Positions 27,579 to 37,917 of a DNA stretch of 64,000 bases are shown one piece after another (positions within the stretch are counted from its first letter, which is position 1; every line of letters begins with the position of its first letter). The translations under genes and the position numbers were made by a program. The DNA is from Desertivibrio insolitus (GTDB lineage Bacteria; Actinomycetota; Actinomycetes; Actinomycetales; Microbacteriaceae), in contig NZ_JAFIQW010000003.1 in assembly GCF_017355965.1 (NCBI RefSeq), positions 24,001 through 88,000 of the forward strand, written 5' to 3'. The notes under the pieces are model-generated. The model worked only from the letters and a program-made list of their open reading frames with translations, did no database searches and had not been told where the DNA came from.

Positions 27579-30500
27579 CTACGCAGCCGCCGCCTTCACC
27601 GCGCGGCGCTCCGCCCGGCGCTCCTTCGCCCCCTCGACGAGCCAGTACAGCGCCGGCAGCACGATGAGCGTCAGCGCGGTCGACGACACGAGGCCGCCGA
27701 TCACGACGATCGCGAGCGGCTGCGAGATGAATCCGCCCTGCCCCGTGATGCCGAGCGCCATCGGGGTCAGCGCGAAGATCGTGGCGAGCGCCGTCATGAG
27801 GATCGGCCGGAGCCTCCGCGACGCACCCTCGACGATGGCCTCGCGCGCCGGCAGCCCTCGTTCGCGGTACTGGTTCACGAGGTCGACGAGCACGATCGCG
27901 TTCGTGACGACGATGCCGATGAGCATGAGCACGCCGATGAGCGACGGCACGCCGAGCGGGATGCCGCTGATGACCTGCAGCAGGATCGCGCCGGTCGCCG
28001 CGAACGGCACCGAGATCAGCAGCAGCAGCGGCTGGCGCAGGCTGCGGAAGGTCGCGACCATGACGACGTACACGATGAGGATCGCGACGAGCAGGGCGAT
28101 GCCGAGCTGACCGAACGCGTCGGCCTGCTCGGTCGTGACGCCGCCGAGTTCCGCCGTGACGCCCTCGGGCAGGTCCGCCTCGTCGACGGCCTCCTGGATC
28201 GCGGCCGACGCGCTCGTGACATCCGCGATCGACGGCGTCACGCTGATCGTCGCCGTGCGCACGCCGCGCTGCGCGGAGATGCTCGCGGGACCCTGCTGCT
28301 CCTCGACGCTCGCGAGGCTCGACAGCGGCACGAGTCCGGTCGCGGTCGGGATCGGGAAGTCGCGCAGCTCCTGCAGGGTCTGCGGCGCGTCGGGGTTGGT
28401 GATGTACACCGAGAGGGTGTCGCCGTCGAAGACGACGTCGCCGATCGAGTTGGGCAGCTTCGCCTCGGCGACGATGCCGCTGACGGCGATCTCCGAGAGC
28501 CCCGCGGCCGCGGCGGCCTCGCGGTCGACGGTCACGGCGATGAAGGGCTGCGACTCGGCGAGGCTGCTCGTCGCGTCGGCGGTGACGTCGAGGTCCTCGA
28601 CCGCCGCGAGCACCGCCTCGGCGCCGGCACCGAGGTCGTCCTGGTTGGCCGCGCGCACGTCGACCTCGATGTCGCTCGACGCGAAGCCGCTGCCGGAGGC
28701 GGTGACGCGGATGTCGCCGGCGTCCGTGAGCTCGTCGAGGCGCTCGCGCACCTCGGCCTGCAGCTCGACCTGGTCGACCGTCTCGTCGGTCGTGACCGAG
28801 AAGGTGGCGTCGCCGCTGCCGAAGAAGGCGGCCTGCACGTCGCCCTCGCTCGAGCCGACGGAGGTCTGCACCGTCTCGATGCCCTCGATGTCGAGCAGGA
28901 TGTCCTCGACCTCGGATGCGGCGGCGTTCTGCGCCTCGAGGCTCGTGCCCGGCTCGAGCTCCTGCGTCACGGTCAGGGTGTTCTGCCCGCTGTCGCCGAT
29001 GAAGTTGGTCTGCAGGCTCGGCACGAGCGCCACGGTGCCGACGAGCACGAGGCCCGCGGCGAGCAGGGTGAGCAGCGGGCGCTTGAGCGAGAAGCGGAGC
29101 ACCGGCAGGTACCCCTTCTGCAGCGGGCCGCGCCGCTCGAGGTCGGCGGGGCGGGGCACCGCGACCGAGCGGGTGAGCCGGGCCGGGGTGGCGCCGCCCG
29201 AGGCATCCGTCGCCGCGCGCTTGCGGGCGCGGGGCGCGCGGAGGAACCAGTAGGCGAGCACCGGAACGATCGTCAGCGAGACGAAGAGCGACGCGGCGAG
29301 CGCGATCGTCACGGTCAGCGCGAACGGGCGGAAGAGCTCGCCGACGATGTCGCCGACGAGCGCGAGCGGCAGGAACACCGCGACCGTCGTGACGGTCGAC
29401 GCCGTGACGGCCGACGCGACCTCGCGCACGGCGGTGAGGATCGCCTGCAGCTTCTCCTCGCCGAGCGAGAGGTGCCGCTTGATGTTCTCGATGACGACGA
29501 TCGAGTCGTCGACGACGCGGCCGATCGCGATCGTGAGCGCGCCGAGGGTCAGGATGTTGAGCGTGTAGTCGGCCGCGAGCAGGCCGATGAAGGTGATGAG
29601 CACGCTCGCGGGGATCGAGATCGCGGTGACCAGCGTCGACCGGATCGACAGCAGGAAGACGAGGATCACGATCACCGCGAAGACGAGGCCGAGCAGCCCC
29701 TCGGTCGCGAGCGACTCGATCGACTCCTCGATGTAGGGCGCCTGGTCGAACACGTTCGTGAACTCGGTGTCGCCGCCGACGGCGTCGGCGATCGCGGGCA
29801 GCTCGTCCTGCACGACGTGCGAGACGTCGACGGTGTTGCCTTCGGGCGTCTTGGTGACCGCGATCGTGAGGGCGGGCTCGCCGTTCACCCGGGAGTAGCC
29901 GGTGATCGGGTCTTCGACGACGTCGACGGTCGCGACGTCGCCGATCGTGGTGACCTCGCCCGGGTCGCCGACGAGCGGCAGCGCCGCGAGCGTCTCGGCG
30001 TCGCCGATGCGCTCGCCGCCCTGCACGGTGAGGGTGCTGTCGTCCTCGGTGATCGACCCGGCGGGGATCAGCACGCCGTTGGCGTCGAGCGCGTCGCGGA
30101 TCGACTGCGTCGTGAAGCCGGCCGCGAGAAGGGCGGTCTGGTCGGGCGTGATCGTGACGCGCTGACCGGTGGTGCCGAGCAGTTGCGCGTCGCGCACGCC
30201 CTCGAGCTGCTGCAGGTCGGGGATCGCGGATGTCTCGAGGCGCGACGTCAGCTCGGTGGCGTCGAGGTCGCTGATGACCGCGATCTGGATGACGGGCAGG
30301 TCCTCGATCGAACCCGTGATGACCTGCGGGTCGACGTCGGCGGGCAGCTGCGACTCGATCCGGTTGATCGCGAGCTGCACCCGCTGCTCGACGGTCGTGA
30401 TGTTCGTGCCGTACTGGAAGGACGCCGAGACGGTGGAGAGGTTCGTGGTCGAGGTCGACGAGGTCTCCTCGAGCCCCGCGACGCTCTGGATGGCGGTCTC

Positions 30501-30704
30501 GATCGGCTCCGAGACATCCGTGTTGACGACCTCGGGCGCGGCGCCGGGATAGGCCGTCACGACGACGAGCTGCGGGAACTGCACGGAGGGGATGAGCTCC
30601 TGGCGCAGGTTGGTCAGCGCGATACCGCCGAAGAGGCCGATGACGATGGTGACGAGCGCGATCAGCGCGCGGTTGCGCAGGCTGAAGACGGACAGCAGAT
30701 GCAC
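27579..30704 (-). CDS. RND-family efflux transporter (AcrB/HAE1-type)
   Basis: 1041 residues. The standard RND plan: TM1 (ALIALVTIVIGLFGGIAL), first large periplasmic-type loop (PGAAPEVVNTDVSEPIE, Gln/Asp-rich), TM2-6 with LGALTIAIGRVVDDSIVVIENI (two Asp of the proton relay), TM7, a second loop and TM8-12 (VPSLIGVLMLIGIVVTNAIVLVDL). Gram-positive members act without TolC, exporting lipophilic compounds or lipids. No adaptor gene is present. Start GTG 30704 has GGGAG 7 bases upstream. About 40 bases upstream lies a perfect 10-bp palindrome typical of a TetR operator, yet no TetR gene adjoins; the nearest one is at 35.5 kb. Confidence 0.92.
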   Translation of the reverse strand: MHLLSVFSLRNRALIALVTIVIGLFGGIALTNLRQELIPSVQFPQLVVVTAYPGAAPEVVNTDVSEPIETAIQSVAGLEETSSTSTTNLSTVSASFQYGTNITTVEQRVQLAINRIESQLPADVDPQVITGSIEDLPVIQIAVISDLDATELTSRLETSAIPDLQQLEGVRDAQLLGTTGQRVTITPDQTALLAAGFTTQSIRDALDANGVLIPAGSITEDDSTLTVQGGERIGDAETLAALPLVGDPGEVTTIGDVATVDVVEDPITGYSRVNGEPALTIAVTKTPEGNTVDVSHVVQDELPAIADAVGGDTEFTNVFDQAPYIEESIESLATEGLLGLVFAVIVILVFLLSIRSTLVTAISIPASVLITFIGLLAADYTLNILTLGALTIAIGRVVDDSIVVIENIKRHLSLGEEKLQAILTAVREVASAVTASTVTTVAVFLPLALVGDIVGELFRPFALTVTIALAASLFVSLTIVPVLAYWFLRAPRARKRAATDASGGATPARLTRSVAVPRPADLERRGPLQKGYLPVLRFSLKRPLLTLLAAGLVLVGTVALVPSLQTNFIGDSGQNTLTVTQELEPGTSLEAQNAAASEVEDILLDIEGIETVQTSVGSSEGDVQAAFFGSGDATFSVTTDETVDQVELQAEVRERLDELTDAGDIRVTASGSGFASSDIEVDVRAANQDDLGAGAEAVLAAVEDLDVTADATSSLAESQPFIAVTVDREAAAAAGLSEIAVSGIVAEAKLPNSIGDVVFDGDTLSVYITNPDAPQTLQELRDFPIPTATGLVPLSSLASVEEQQGPASISAQRGVRTATISVTPSIADVTSASAAIQEAVDEADLPEGVTAELGGVTTEQADAFGQLGIALLVAILIVYVVMVATFRSLRQPLLLLISVPFAATGAILLQVISGIPLGVPSLIGVLMLIGIVVTNAIVLVDLVNQYRERGLPAREAIVEGASRRLRPILMTALATIFALTPMALGITGQGGFISQPLAIVVIGGLVSSTALTLIVLPALYWLVEGAKERRAERRAVKAAAA

Positions 30705-30746
30705 GGATGCTCCCGGGGATGTGGTGGCACCGGAAAGTGAACCAGA

Positions 30747-30772
30747 CCGGACTGACCGATCAGTCAGTCCGG
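30747..30772. promoter_or_regulatory. TetR-type operator upstream of the RND gene
   Basis: CCGGACTGAC (30747-30756) and GTCAGTCCGG (30763-30772) form a perfect 10-bp inverted repeat with a 6-base centre, the size of TetR/AcrR operators. It lies between the RND start and the MocR gene stop. Confidence 0.7.
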
Positions 30773-30798
30773 AGGATGATTCGCAGCAGTCCGTTACC

Positions 30799-32217
30799 TC
30801 AGACGACGGCTGCGAGGAGGCCCTGGTCCTCCGGCAGCACGACGTGGCCGACCCGGCGCCACGCCGTCTCGAGCGCGTCGACGGCCCGGTCGAGCTCGGC
30901 CGTCGGGTAGCTGAACGGGAGGCGGAGGAAGCGCTCGAACGCACCGTCGATGCCGAACTTCGGCCCCGCGGCGAGGAGCAGCCCCTCGGCCCGGGCGGCG
31001 AGGGTGAGCTGCGAGCTGACGGCCTCGCCCAGGTTGATCCAGAACGTCAGGCCGCCGCTGACGTCGGGCACCTCCCACTCCGGGAAGCTCCGGGCGAGCC
31101 GGGCGGTGAGGTGGTCGCGGCCGGCGCGCAGCACGTCGCCCCGCTCGCGGAGGATGTCGTCCATCTGCGGCAGGAGCTCGGAGACGATGAGCTGCTCGAG
31201 CGTCGGGGTGCCGAGATCGACCGCGGTGCGGCCGTTGGCGATGCGCTGGATGAGCGGCCGGCCCGCGCGGATCCAACCGACGCGCACCCCGCCCCAGACG
31301 CTCTTGCCGACGCTGCCGATGAGCACGGCGTCGCCGTACGCGGCGAGCGGCAGCGGCAGGGCTGGGTGGTCGATGTTCATCTCGGCCATGGTCTCGTCGG
31401 CGATGACGACGGTGCCCTGCCGCGACGCGAGGTCCAGCAGATGCGCGCGGACCGCGGCCGGCATGACCTGCCCGGTCGGGTTGTGGAAGTCGGGCATGAG
31501 GTAGGCGATGGCGGGGCTCGTGCGCTGCAGCGACTGCTCGAGGGCGGGCAGGTCCCAGCCGTCGTCGCTCACGCTGACCGGCACCATGCGGGTGCCCGCG
31601 AGCTTGAGGGCCTCGTACGCGTGCGGGTAGCTCGGGGTCTCGACGAGAGCGCGATCGCCGCGCGAGACGAGGGTGCGCAGCAGCAGCGTGATCGCGTGCT
31701 GGGCGCCGATCGTGACGAGCACCTCGTCGGGGTCGGTGGGCAGCCCGCGCTGGGTGTAGCGGTCGGCGATCTGCGCCCGCAGCTCGGGCAGCCCGACGCG
31801 GTCGAAGCCGGGGTCGCCGAGGTACTCGGGCAGCCGGGCCGCCGCGCGCTGAGCGGCCGCGGCGAGCGCCGGGGTCGCCGGCATCGCGGCCTTGGTGAAG
31901 TCGAGCACCCCGGTCGAGGGCGACTCCGTCAGGATGGGCGCCCGCTGGGGCAGGCGCGCGACGCTGCCCGATCCGCGCACGCTCGTGAGCCAGCCGCCCT
32001 CGCGCAGCGCGCCGTAGGCGGCCGTGACGGTGGTGCGGCTCACCGCGAGCTGCGTCGCGAGCTCGCGCTCGGCGGGCAGCCGGGTGCCGACGGGGATGCG
32101 GCCGTCGATGATGAGAAGCCGCAACCGGTCGGCGAGCGCGAGGTAGGCCGCGGCGGATGCCGCGTCGCGCCAGCCCGACAGCAGCAGGCCCGTCTGACGG
32201 GCGGAGAGCGTCGACAT
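30799..32217 (-). CDS. MocR-type regulator (GntR helix-turn-helix fused to an aminotransferase-like domain)
   Basis: 472 residues. An N-terminal winged helix of GntR type (about 25-95, with GTRLPAERELATQLAVSRTTVTAAYGAL) is joined to a fold-type I PLP domain (about 130-472) with ITIGAQHAI, PDFHNPTGQV and the probable PLP lysine in GSVGKSVWGGVRVGW. MocR proteins sense PLP-linked amines or amino acids. It diverges from a YczE-like membrane protein gene, a known genomic association for one MocR subgroup. ATG has TACGGT (32229-32224) exactly six bases upstream, so the mRNA is probably leaderless, and the shared operator palindrome lies just beyond. Confidence 0.92.
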   Translation of the reverse strand: MSTLSARQTGLLLSGWRDAASAAAYLALADRLRLLIIDGRIPVGTRLPAERELATQLAVSRTTVTAAYGALREGGWLTSVRGSGSVARLPQRAPILTESPSTGVLDFTKAAMPATPALAAAAQRAAARLPEYLGDPGFDRVGLPELRAQIADRYTQRGLPTDPDEVLVTIGAQHAITLLLRTLVSRGDRALVETPSYPHAYEALKLAGTRMVPVSVSDDGWDLPALEQSLQRTSPAIAYLMPDFHNPTGQVMPAAVRAHLLDLASRQGTVVIADETMAEMNIDHPALPLPLAAYGDAVLIGSVGKSVWGGVRVGWIRAGRPLIQRIANGRTAVDLGTPTLEQLIVSELLPQMDDILRERGDVLRAGRDHLTARLARSFPEWEVPDVSGGLTFWINLGEAVSSQLTLAARAEGLLLAAGPKFGIDGAFERFLRLPFSYPTAELDRAVDALETAWRRVGHVVLPEDQGLLAAVV

Positions 32218-32234
32218 GGAGCCACCGTAGAACG

Positions 32235-32259
32235 ATTGGCCTCTAGCAACAAGGCCAAT
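32235..32259. promoter_or_regulatory. Operator between the MocR and YczE-like genes
   Basis: ATTGGCCT (32235-32242) and AGGCCAAT (32252-32259) form a perfect inverted repeat with a 9-base spacer; a further half-like CAATTGG follows at 32264-32270. It occupies the 53-base divergent region and probably binds the MocR protein to control both genes. Confidence 0.75.
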
Positions 32260-32270
32260 AGAGCAATTGG

Positions 32271-32921
32271 ATGTACGTCATGCCCCGCTTTGGACTCACC
32301 GGACGCCTCGTGCAACTCATCGTCGGCCTGTCGCTCTACGGAGTGGCCCTCGCCCTGATGATCCGCGCCGGCCTCGGCGTCTCGCCCTGGGACGTCCTCA
32401 GCCAGGGCGTCTCCGCCCACACCGGGCTGAGCTTCGGCCTCGTCACCCTGCTCATCGGCGCCGTCGTGCTGCTCGCCTGGCTGCCGCTGCAGAAGCCGGG
32501 CGTCGGCACGCTGCTCAACGTCCTCCTCGTCGGGCCGGCGGCGGATGTCGCGATGCCGTTCATCCCCGCCCCGACCGAGCTCTGGGCGCAGGCCCTGCTC
32601 TTCGCGTCGGGACTCGGACTGCTCGTCATCGCCACCGGCCTCTACATCGGCGCCGGCTTCGGCCCCGGCCCCCGCGACGGCCTGATGACCGCGATCAACG
32701 GCCGCTGGGGCTTCCGCATCGGCCGCGTGCGCGCCGTGATCGAGCTCACCGTGCTCTCCATCGGCTGGCTGCTCGGCGGCACCGTCGGCATCGGCACCCT
32801 CGCGTTCGCACTGCTCGTGGGGCCGCTGCTGCAGCTGACACTCCCCTGGTTCCTGACTCCCGGCGCCGCGGCATCCGCTCACGGCGCGCCCGCTCCCGCT
32901 CTCGAAGGGAGGCGATCATGA
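32271..32921 (+). CDS. YczE/YitT-like membrane protein
   Basis: 216 residues with five or six membrane helices. GLSLYGVALALMIRAGLGVSPWDVLSQG and the later GLYIGAGFGPGPRDGLMTAI are the conserved internal-repeat motifs of the YczE family, whose transport role is unproven. ATG 32271 directly follows the operator; ATG 32280 (MPRFGLTG) is a possible alternative. The last codons overlap the start of a 36-residue gene (ATGA). It is probably activated or repressed by the MocR protein encoded divergently. Confidence 0.86.
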   Translation: MYVMPRFGLTGRLVQLIVGLSLYGVALALMIRAGLGVSPWDVLSQGVSAHTGLSFGLVTLLIGAVVLLAWLPLQKPGVGTLLNVLLVGPAADVAMPFIPAPTELWAQALLFASGLGLLVIATGLYIGAGFGPGPRDGLMTAINGRWGFRIGRVRAVIELTVLSIGWLLGGTVGIGTLAFALLVGPLLQLTLPWFLTPGAAASAHGAPAPALEGRRS

Positions 32922-33028
32922 CCGGCTTCCTGCTCGCGCTCGCGGTGCTCTCCCTCTGGGGTGCGCTGACGACCGTCGGCGACCTGGCCCGCGACGGCTA
33001 CCGCGCGGTGCCCGTGCGGTACCTCTGA
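32918..33028 (+). CDS. 36-residue membrane-associated small protein
   Basis: The ATG overlaps the YczE-like stop (ATGA at 32918-32921), and GGGAGG lies 7 bases upstream, so translation is well supported. The product, MTGFLLALAVLSLWGALT to YRAVPVRYL, has one N-terminal hydrophobic helix and a short polar tail. It may assist the YczE-like protein. It is too small to classify; the coupling and the strong ribosome site are the evidence that it is real. Confidence 0.65.
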   Translation: MTGFLLALAVLSLWGALTTVGDLARDGYRAVPVRYL

Positions 33029-33036
33029 CCCGCGAA

Positions 33037-33078
33037 CGGCGGTCGAGTAGGCGGAAACAGCCGCATACTCGACCGCCG
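33037..33078. terminator. Palindromic repeat/terminator with arm CGGCGGTCGAGTAGGCGG
   Basis: The 18-base arms (33037-33054 and 33061-33078) pair at 17 of 18 positions around the loop AAACAG, between convergent genes. The left arm is identical to that of the element at 43413, so this is one copy of a dispersed family. Confidence 0.8.
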
Positions 33079-33083
33079 AACGG

Positions 33084-33836
33084 CTACCGCAGGTTCCGCT
33101 CCGCGTACGTGCGCATCGCGTCACGCACGAACTCGACGCCGCCGTCGCCCGGCTCGCCGTAGTTGCGGCCGAAGCGCGGGTCGGCGACGTACATGTCGCC
33201 GAGCCCGATGAACGCGTCCGCATCGACGGGCTTGCCGCCCCAGCCGATGCCGACCCACTCGTGATGGCGCGCGGCGATCGCCTGCGCGACGTCGCCGTCG
33301 GGCCGCTCGCCCGCCGCGTGCGCCGCGGCGAAGTCGCGCTGGATCGCCTGCTGGCTCGCCATGAAGCCGCGCTTCTCGTCCTCGGACAGGCTCGAGTACC
33401 AGCGGTCGCTCGCGGTCCACGCATCCTGCCCCCAGCGCTCGACCACCTCGTCCTTGTGCCGGCGGTGGTCGAAGCCGTCGAACATCTCCTCTGCCATGGG
33501 TTCCTCACCTCCCTCCAGTGCCTCGAGGGTTCTCCGCACGCTCGCGATCTGCCGGTCGAGCCGGTCCTTCTCGCGACCGAGCCAGGTCAGGTGCAGCCGC
33601 AGGGCCGCGGCGTCGTCGCGCTCGCCCTCGAGCACCTCCGCGATGGCGGGCAGGCCGAGCCCGAGCTCCCGCAGCAGCAGGATCCGCTGCAGCGCGGCGA
33701 GCGCGGTCGCGTCGTAGTAGCGGTAGCCGTTGCCGCCGATCCGCGAGGGGGCGAGCAGCCCGATGTCGTCGTAGTGCCGCAGCGTGCGCGACGTCGTGCC
33801 CGCGAGCCGCGCGACCTCCTGGATCGACCAGTCCAT
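33084..33836 (-). CDS. MerR-family regulator with TipAS drug-recognition domain
   Basis: 250 residues. N-terminal MerR winged helix (about 1-70: IQEVARLAGTTSRTLRHYDDIGLL), a dimerisation coiled coil (about 75-115) and a C-terminal TipAS-like domain (about 130-250: RWGQDAWTASDRWYSSLSEDEK, then AIAARHHEWVG and YVADPRFGRNYG). TipA proteins bind thiopeptides such as thiostrepton and activate transcription. GGGAGA precedes ATG 33836. The promoter has the 19-base spacer diagnostic of MerR control, so the gene is probably autoregulated. It diverges from an RlmA-type methyltransferase gene. Confidence 0.9.
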   Translation of the reverse strand: MDWSIQEVARLAGTTSRTLRHYDDIGLLAPSRIGGNGYRYYDATALAALQRILLLRELGLGLPAIAEVLEGERDDAAALRLHLTWLGREKDRLDRQIASVRRTLEALEGGEEPMAEEMFDGFDHRRHKDEVVERWGQDAWTASDRWYSSLSEDEKRGFMASQQAIQRDFAAAHAAGERPDGDVAQAIAARHHEWVGIGWGGKPVDADAFIGLGDMYVADPRFGRNYGEPGDGGVEFVRDAMRTYAERNLR

Positions 33837-33859
33837 GCCATCTCCCTCTTTCAGCGACG

Positions 33860-33890
33860 ACGGTAGAGGTTGACGCAACGTCAAGGTCAA
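33860..33890 (-). promoter_or_regulatory. MerR-type promoter with 19-base spacer and central dyad
   Basis: On the minus strand TTGACC (33890-33885) and TACCGT (33865-33860) are separated by 19 bases. The spacer contains the perfect dyad TTGACGTTGCGTCAA (33884-33870). Over-long spacers with a central dyad are the signature of MerR-activated promoters. Confidence 0.8.
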
Positions 33891-33922
33891 GCCCGATAAG
33901 CGGGGGTCGGTAGGGTCGCGTC

Positions 33923-34756
33923 ATGCTTCCCGCCGTCGTCGCCGCCCTCGCCTGCCCGGTGTGCGGCGAGCGGATGACGCAGCGCGAGCGCTCCCTCGTC
34001 TGCGAGCGCGGCCACACGCACGACCTCGCGAAGCAGGGCTACGCGTCGCTCGTCGCGGGCGGCAGGACGGCGACCTCCGCCGACACCGCCGAGATGGTCG
34101 CGGCGCGCGCCGACTTCCTCGGCTCCGGCCACTACGCCGCGATCGCGGACGCGCTCGCCGATGCGGTGCCCGACACAGACGGGCTCGTGGTCGACGTCGC
34201 CGGCGGCACGGGGTACTACCTCGGCCGGGTGCTCGAGCGGCATCCGCGGCTCGTCGGCCTCGGTCTCGACCTCTCCCCCTACGCCGCCCGCCGCGCCGCT
34301 CGCGCCCACGAGCGCGCCGCCGCGGCGACCGCCGACGCCTGGCGCCCGCTCCCCGTGCTGAGCGGTGCCGCGAGCGCGGCGCTCAGCGTCTTCGGGCCGC
34401 GTAACGGGGCCGAGCTCGCGCGCATCCTCGCGCCGGACGGGGTGCTCGTCGTCGTGACGCCGACGCCGCGCCACCTCACGGAGCTGCGCGGACCGCTCGG
34501 CCTGCTCGACGTCGACCCGCAGAAGGAGGAGCGGCTCGCCGCCTCGCTCGCCGCGTTCGAGCGACTGAGCGAGCGGTCCCTCGAGTACACCGTGTCCATG
34601 GACGAGCCTGACGTCTCGCGCGAGGTGCGGATGGGGCCGAGCGCGCACCACGTGACGGCCGACCAGGTGACCGAGCGCGTCGCCGCGCTCACCCTTCCCG
34701 TGGACGTCACCGTCTCGGTCGTGGTCTCGACCTGGGCGGTGCGCGCCGAGCGGTAG
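33923..34756 (+). CDS. rlmA: 23S rRNA (guanine-N1) methyltransferase, RlmA/TlrB type
   Basis: 277 residues. N-terminal zinc motif CPVCG (Cys11, Cys14), Cys27 and His31, then LAKQGYASL and a Rossmann methyltransferase fold (VVDVAGGTGYYLGRVL, GLDLSPYAARRAAR, LSVFGPRNGAELARIL). The family methylates N1 of G745 or G748 in domain II of 23S rRNA; the G748 form (TlrB/RlmAII, typical of Gram-positives) affects macrolide binding. The subtype cannot be fixed here. ATG has TAGGGT (33911-33916) exactly six bases upstream, so it is leaderless. Divergent from the TipA-like gene; only about 20 bases separate the two -35/-10 regions. Confidence 0.88.
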   Translation: MLPAVVAALACPVCGERMTQRERSLVCERGHTHDLAKQGYASLVAGGRTATSADTAEMVAARADFLGSGHYAAIADALADAVPDTDGLVVDVAGGTGYYLGRVLERHPRLVGLGLDLSPYAARRAARAHERAAAATADAWRPLPVLSGAASAALSVFGPRNGAELARILAPDGVLVVVTPTPRHLTELRGPLGLLDVDPQKEERLAASLAAFERLSERSLEYTVSMDEPDVSREVRMGPSAHHVTADQVTERVAALTLPVDVTVSVVVSTWAVRAER

Positions 34757-34786
34757 CCGCGGCAGGCGCTCGTCGCCGCGCGGGCG

Positions 34787-35467
34787 CTAGCCGCGCAGGC
34801 GCTCCGCGATCGGGCTCTCGTCGAGGTGCTCGAGGAGGTCGGCCGGGTCGGCGTAGACGGCGAGCGCTCCTGCATCCGTCAGCTCGCCCACGCCCCGACC
34901 GCCGGTGAGCACGCCGATCGTGTCGACACCGGCGTTGCGAGCGGCCTCGACGTCCCAGCGGGCGTCGCCGACCATGATCGCCTCGGCCGCGTCGGCGCCG
35001 ACCTTCTGCAGGGCGGCCTGGATGACGTCGGGCTCCGGCTTCGCGGTCTCGACGTCGCTCGACGAGGTCGCCGCCTCGATGAGCTCGTCGGCGTCGATCG
35101 CCTTCAGCAGCAGCTCGAGCTCCTCCTGCGGCGCCGAGCTCGCGAGCACCACCCGCAGCCCGCGCTCGCGCAGCGCCGTGAACAGCTCGGTCACCTTGTC
35201 GAAGCGGTGCAGCCGGTTGGCGTGCTTCTCGTAGTACTCGCTGTGCAGCTCCTTCGCCCGGTCGCCGAGCTCCTCCGCGCGCTCCTGCAGCAGTCGCTCG
35301 AGCAGCTTGGTCGAGTCGAGTCCGATCGCGGCATGCACGTGCGCGGCCTGCACGTGGACGCCGAGGTCGGCGAAGGCCTGGTGCCACGCGTCGACGTGCA
35401 GGTAGTTGGAGTCGACGAGCGTGCCGTCGATGTCGAACAGGACAACGGAGAGCTGACGATCGGTCAT
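34787..35467 (-). CDS. HAD-superfamily phosphatase (phosphoglycolate phosphatase-like)
   Basis: 226 residues. Class I HAD: motif I FDIDGTLVDS (Asp12, Asp14), an alpha-helical C1 cap (about 20-90), motif II ASSAP, motif III Lys in ETAKPEPDV, and motif IV VGDARWDV. Substrates of this group are small phosphates such as phosphoglycolate or sugar phosphates. The start ATG is 72 bases from the divergent TetR gene. The gene is likely monocistronic. Confidence 0.87.
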   Translation of the reverse strand: MTDRQLSVVLFDIDGTLVDSNYLHVDAWHQAFADLGVHVQAAHVHAAIGLDSTKLLERLLQERAEELGDRAKELHSEYYEKHANRLHRFDKVTELFTALRERGLRVVLASSAPQEELELLLKAIDADELIEAATSSSDVETAKPEPDVIQAALQKVGADAAEAIMVGDARWDVEAARNAGVDTIGVLTGGRGVGELTDAGALAVYADPADLLEHLDESPIAERLRG

Positions 35468-35522
35468 TGTTCGATCTGACACGGGTGGCGTGTGAAACGT
35501 CTGGATGCACGGCGCGGCAAGG

Positions 35523-35536
35523 GTGCATAATTGCAC
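35523..35536. promoter_or_regulatory. Operator overlapping the -10 box of the TetR gene
   Basis: GTGCATAATTGCAC is a perfect palindrome (35523-35536) containing the CATAAT -10 box (35526-35531), seven bases before the GTG start. A bound repressor would block RNA polymerase directly, which suggests autoregulation. Confidence 0.7.
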
Positions 35537-35538
35537 TC

Positions 35539-37817
<2,279 letters not shown>

Positions 37818-37823
37818 CCAGGA

Positions 37824-37867
37824 GTCGGGAGTCCGGTTTGAGCCTCGGGCGAAACCGGACTTCCGAC
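37824..37867 (+). terminator. Terminator of the TetR-MFS operon
   Basis: GTCGGGAGTCCGGTTT (37824-37839) pairs with AAACCGGACTTCCGAC (37852-37867), with one mismatch, seven bases after the stop codon. Confidence 0.85.
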
Positions 37868-37881
37868 CAGGACTTTCGTCC

Positions 37882-37909
37882 TTGATTCCGTTGTCAATCG
37901 GCGTATAGT
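37882..37909 (+). promoter_or_regulatory. Promoter of the permease-crcB operon
   Basis: TTGATT (37882-37887), a 16-base spacer and TATAGT (37904-37909) lie eight bases before the GTG start, so the mRNA has essentially no leader and no room for a fluoride or c-di-AMP riboswitch. Confidence 0.65.
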
Positions 37910-37917
37910 CGCCGCTC

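Noticed and set aside
35467-35538. N-terminal extension of the TetR gene to ATG 35467
   Set aside because: It would place the operator and -10 box inside the coding region, and the extra 24 residues have no helix-turn-helix similarity.
37868-37917. A fluoride or c-di-AMP riboswitch before the permease-crcB operon
   Set aside because: The -10 box is eight bases from the start codon and the preceding terminator is at 37867, so there is no transcribed leader to hold one.
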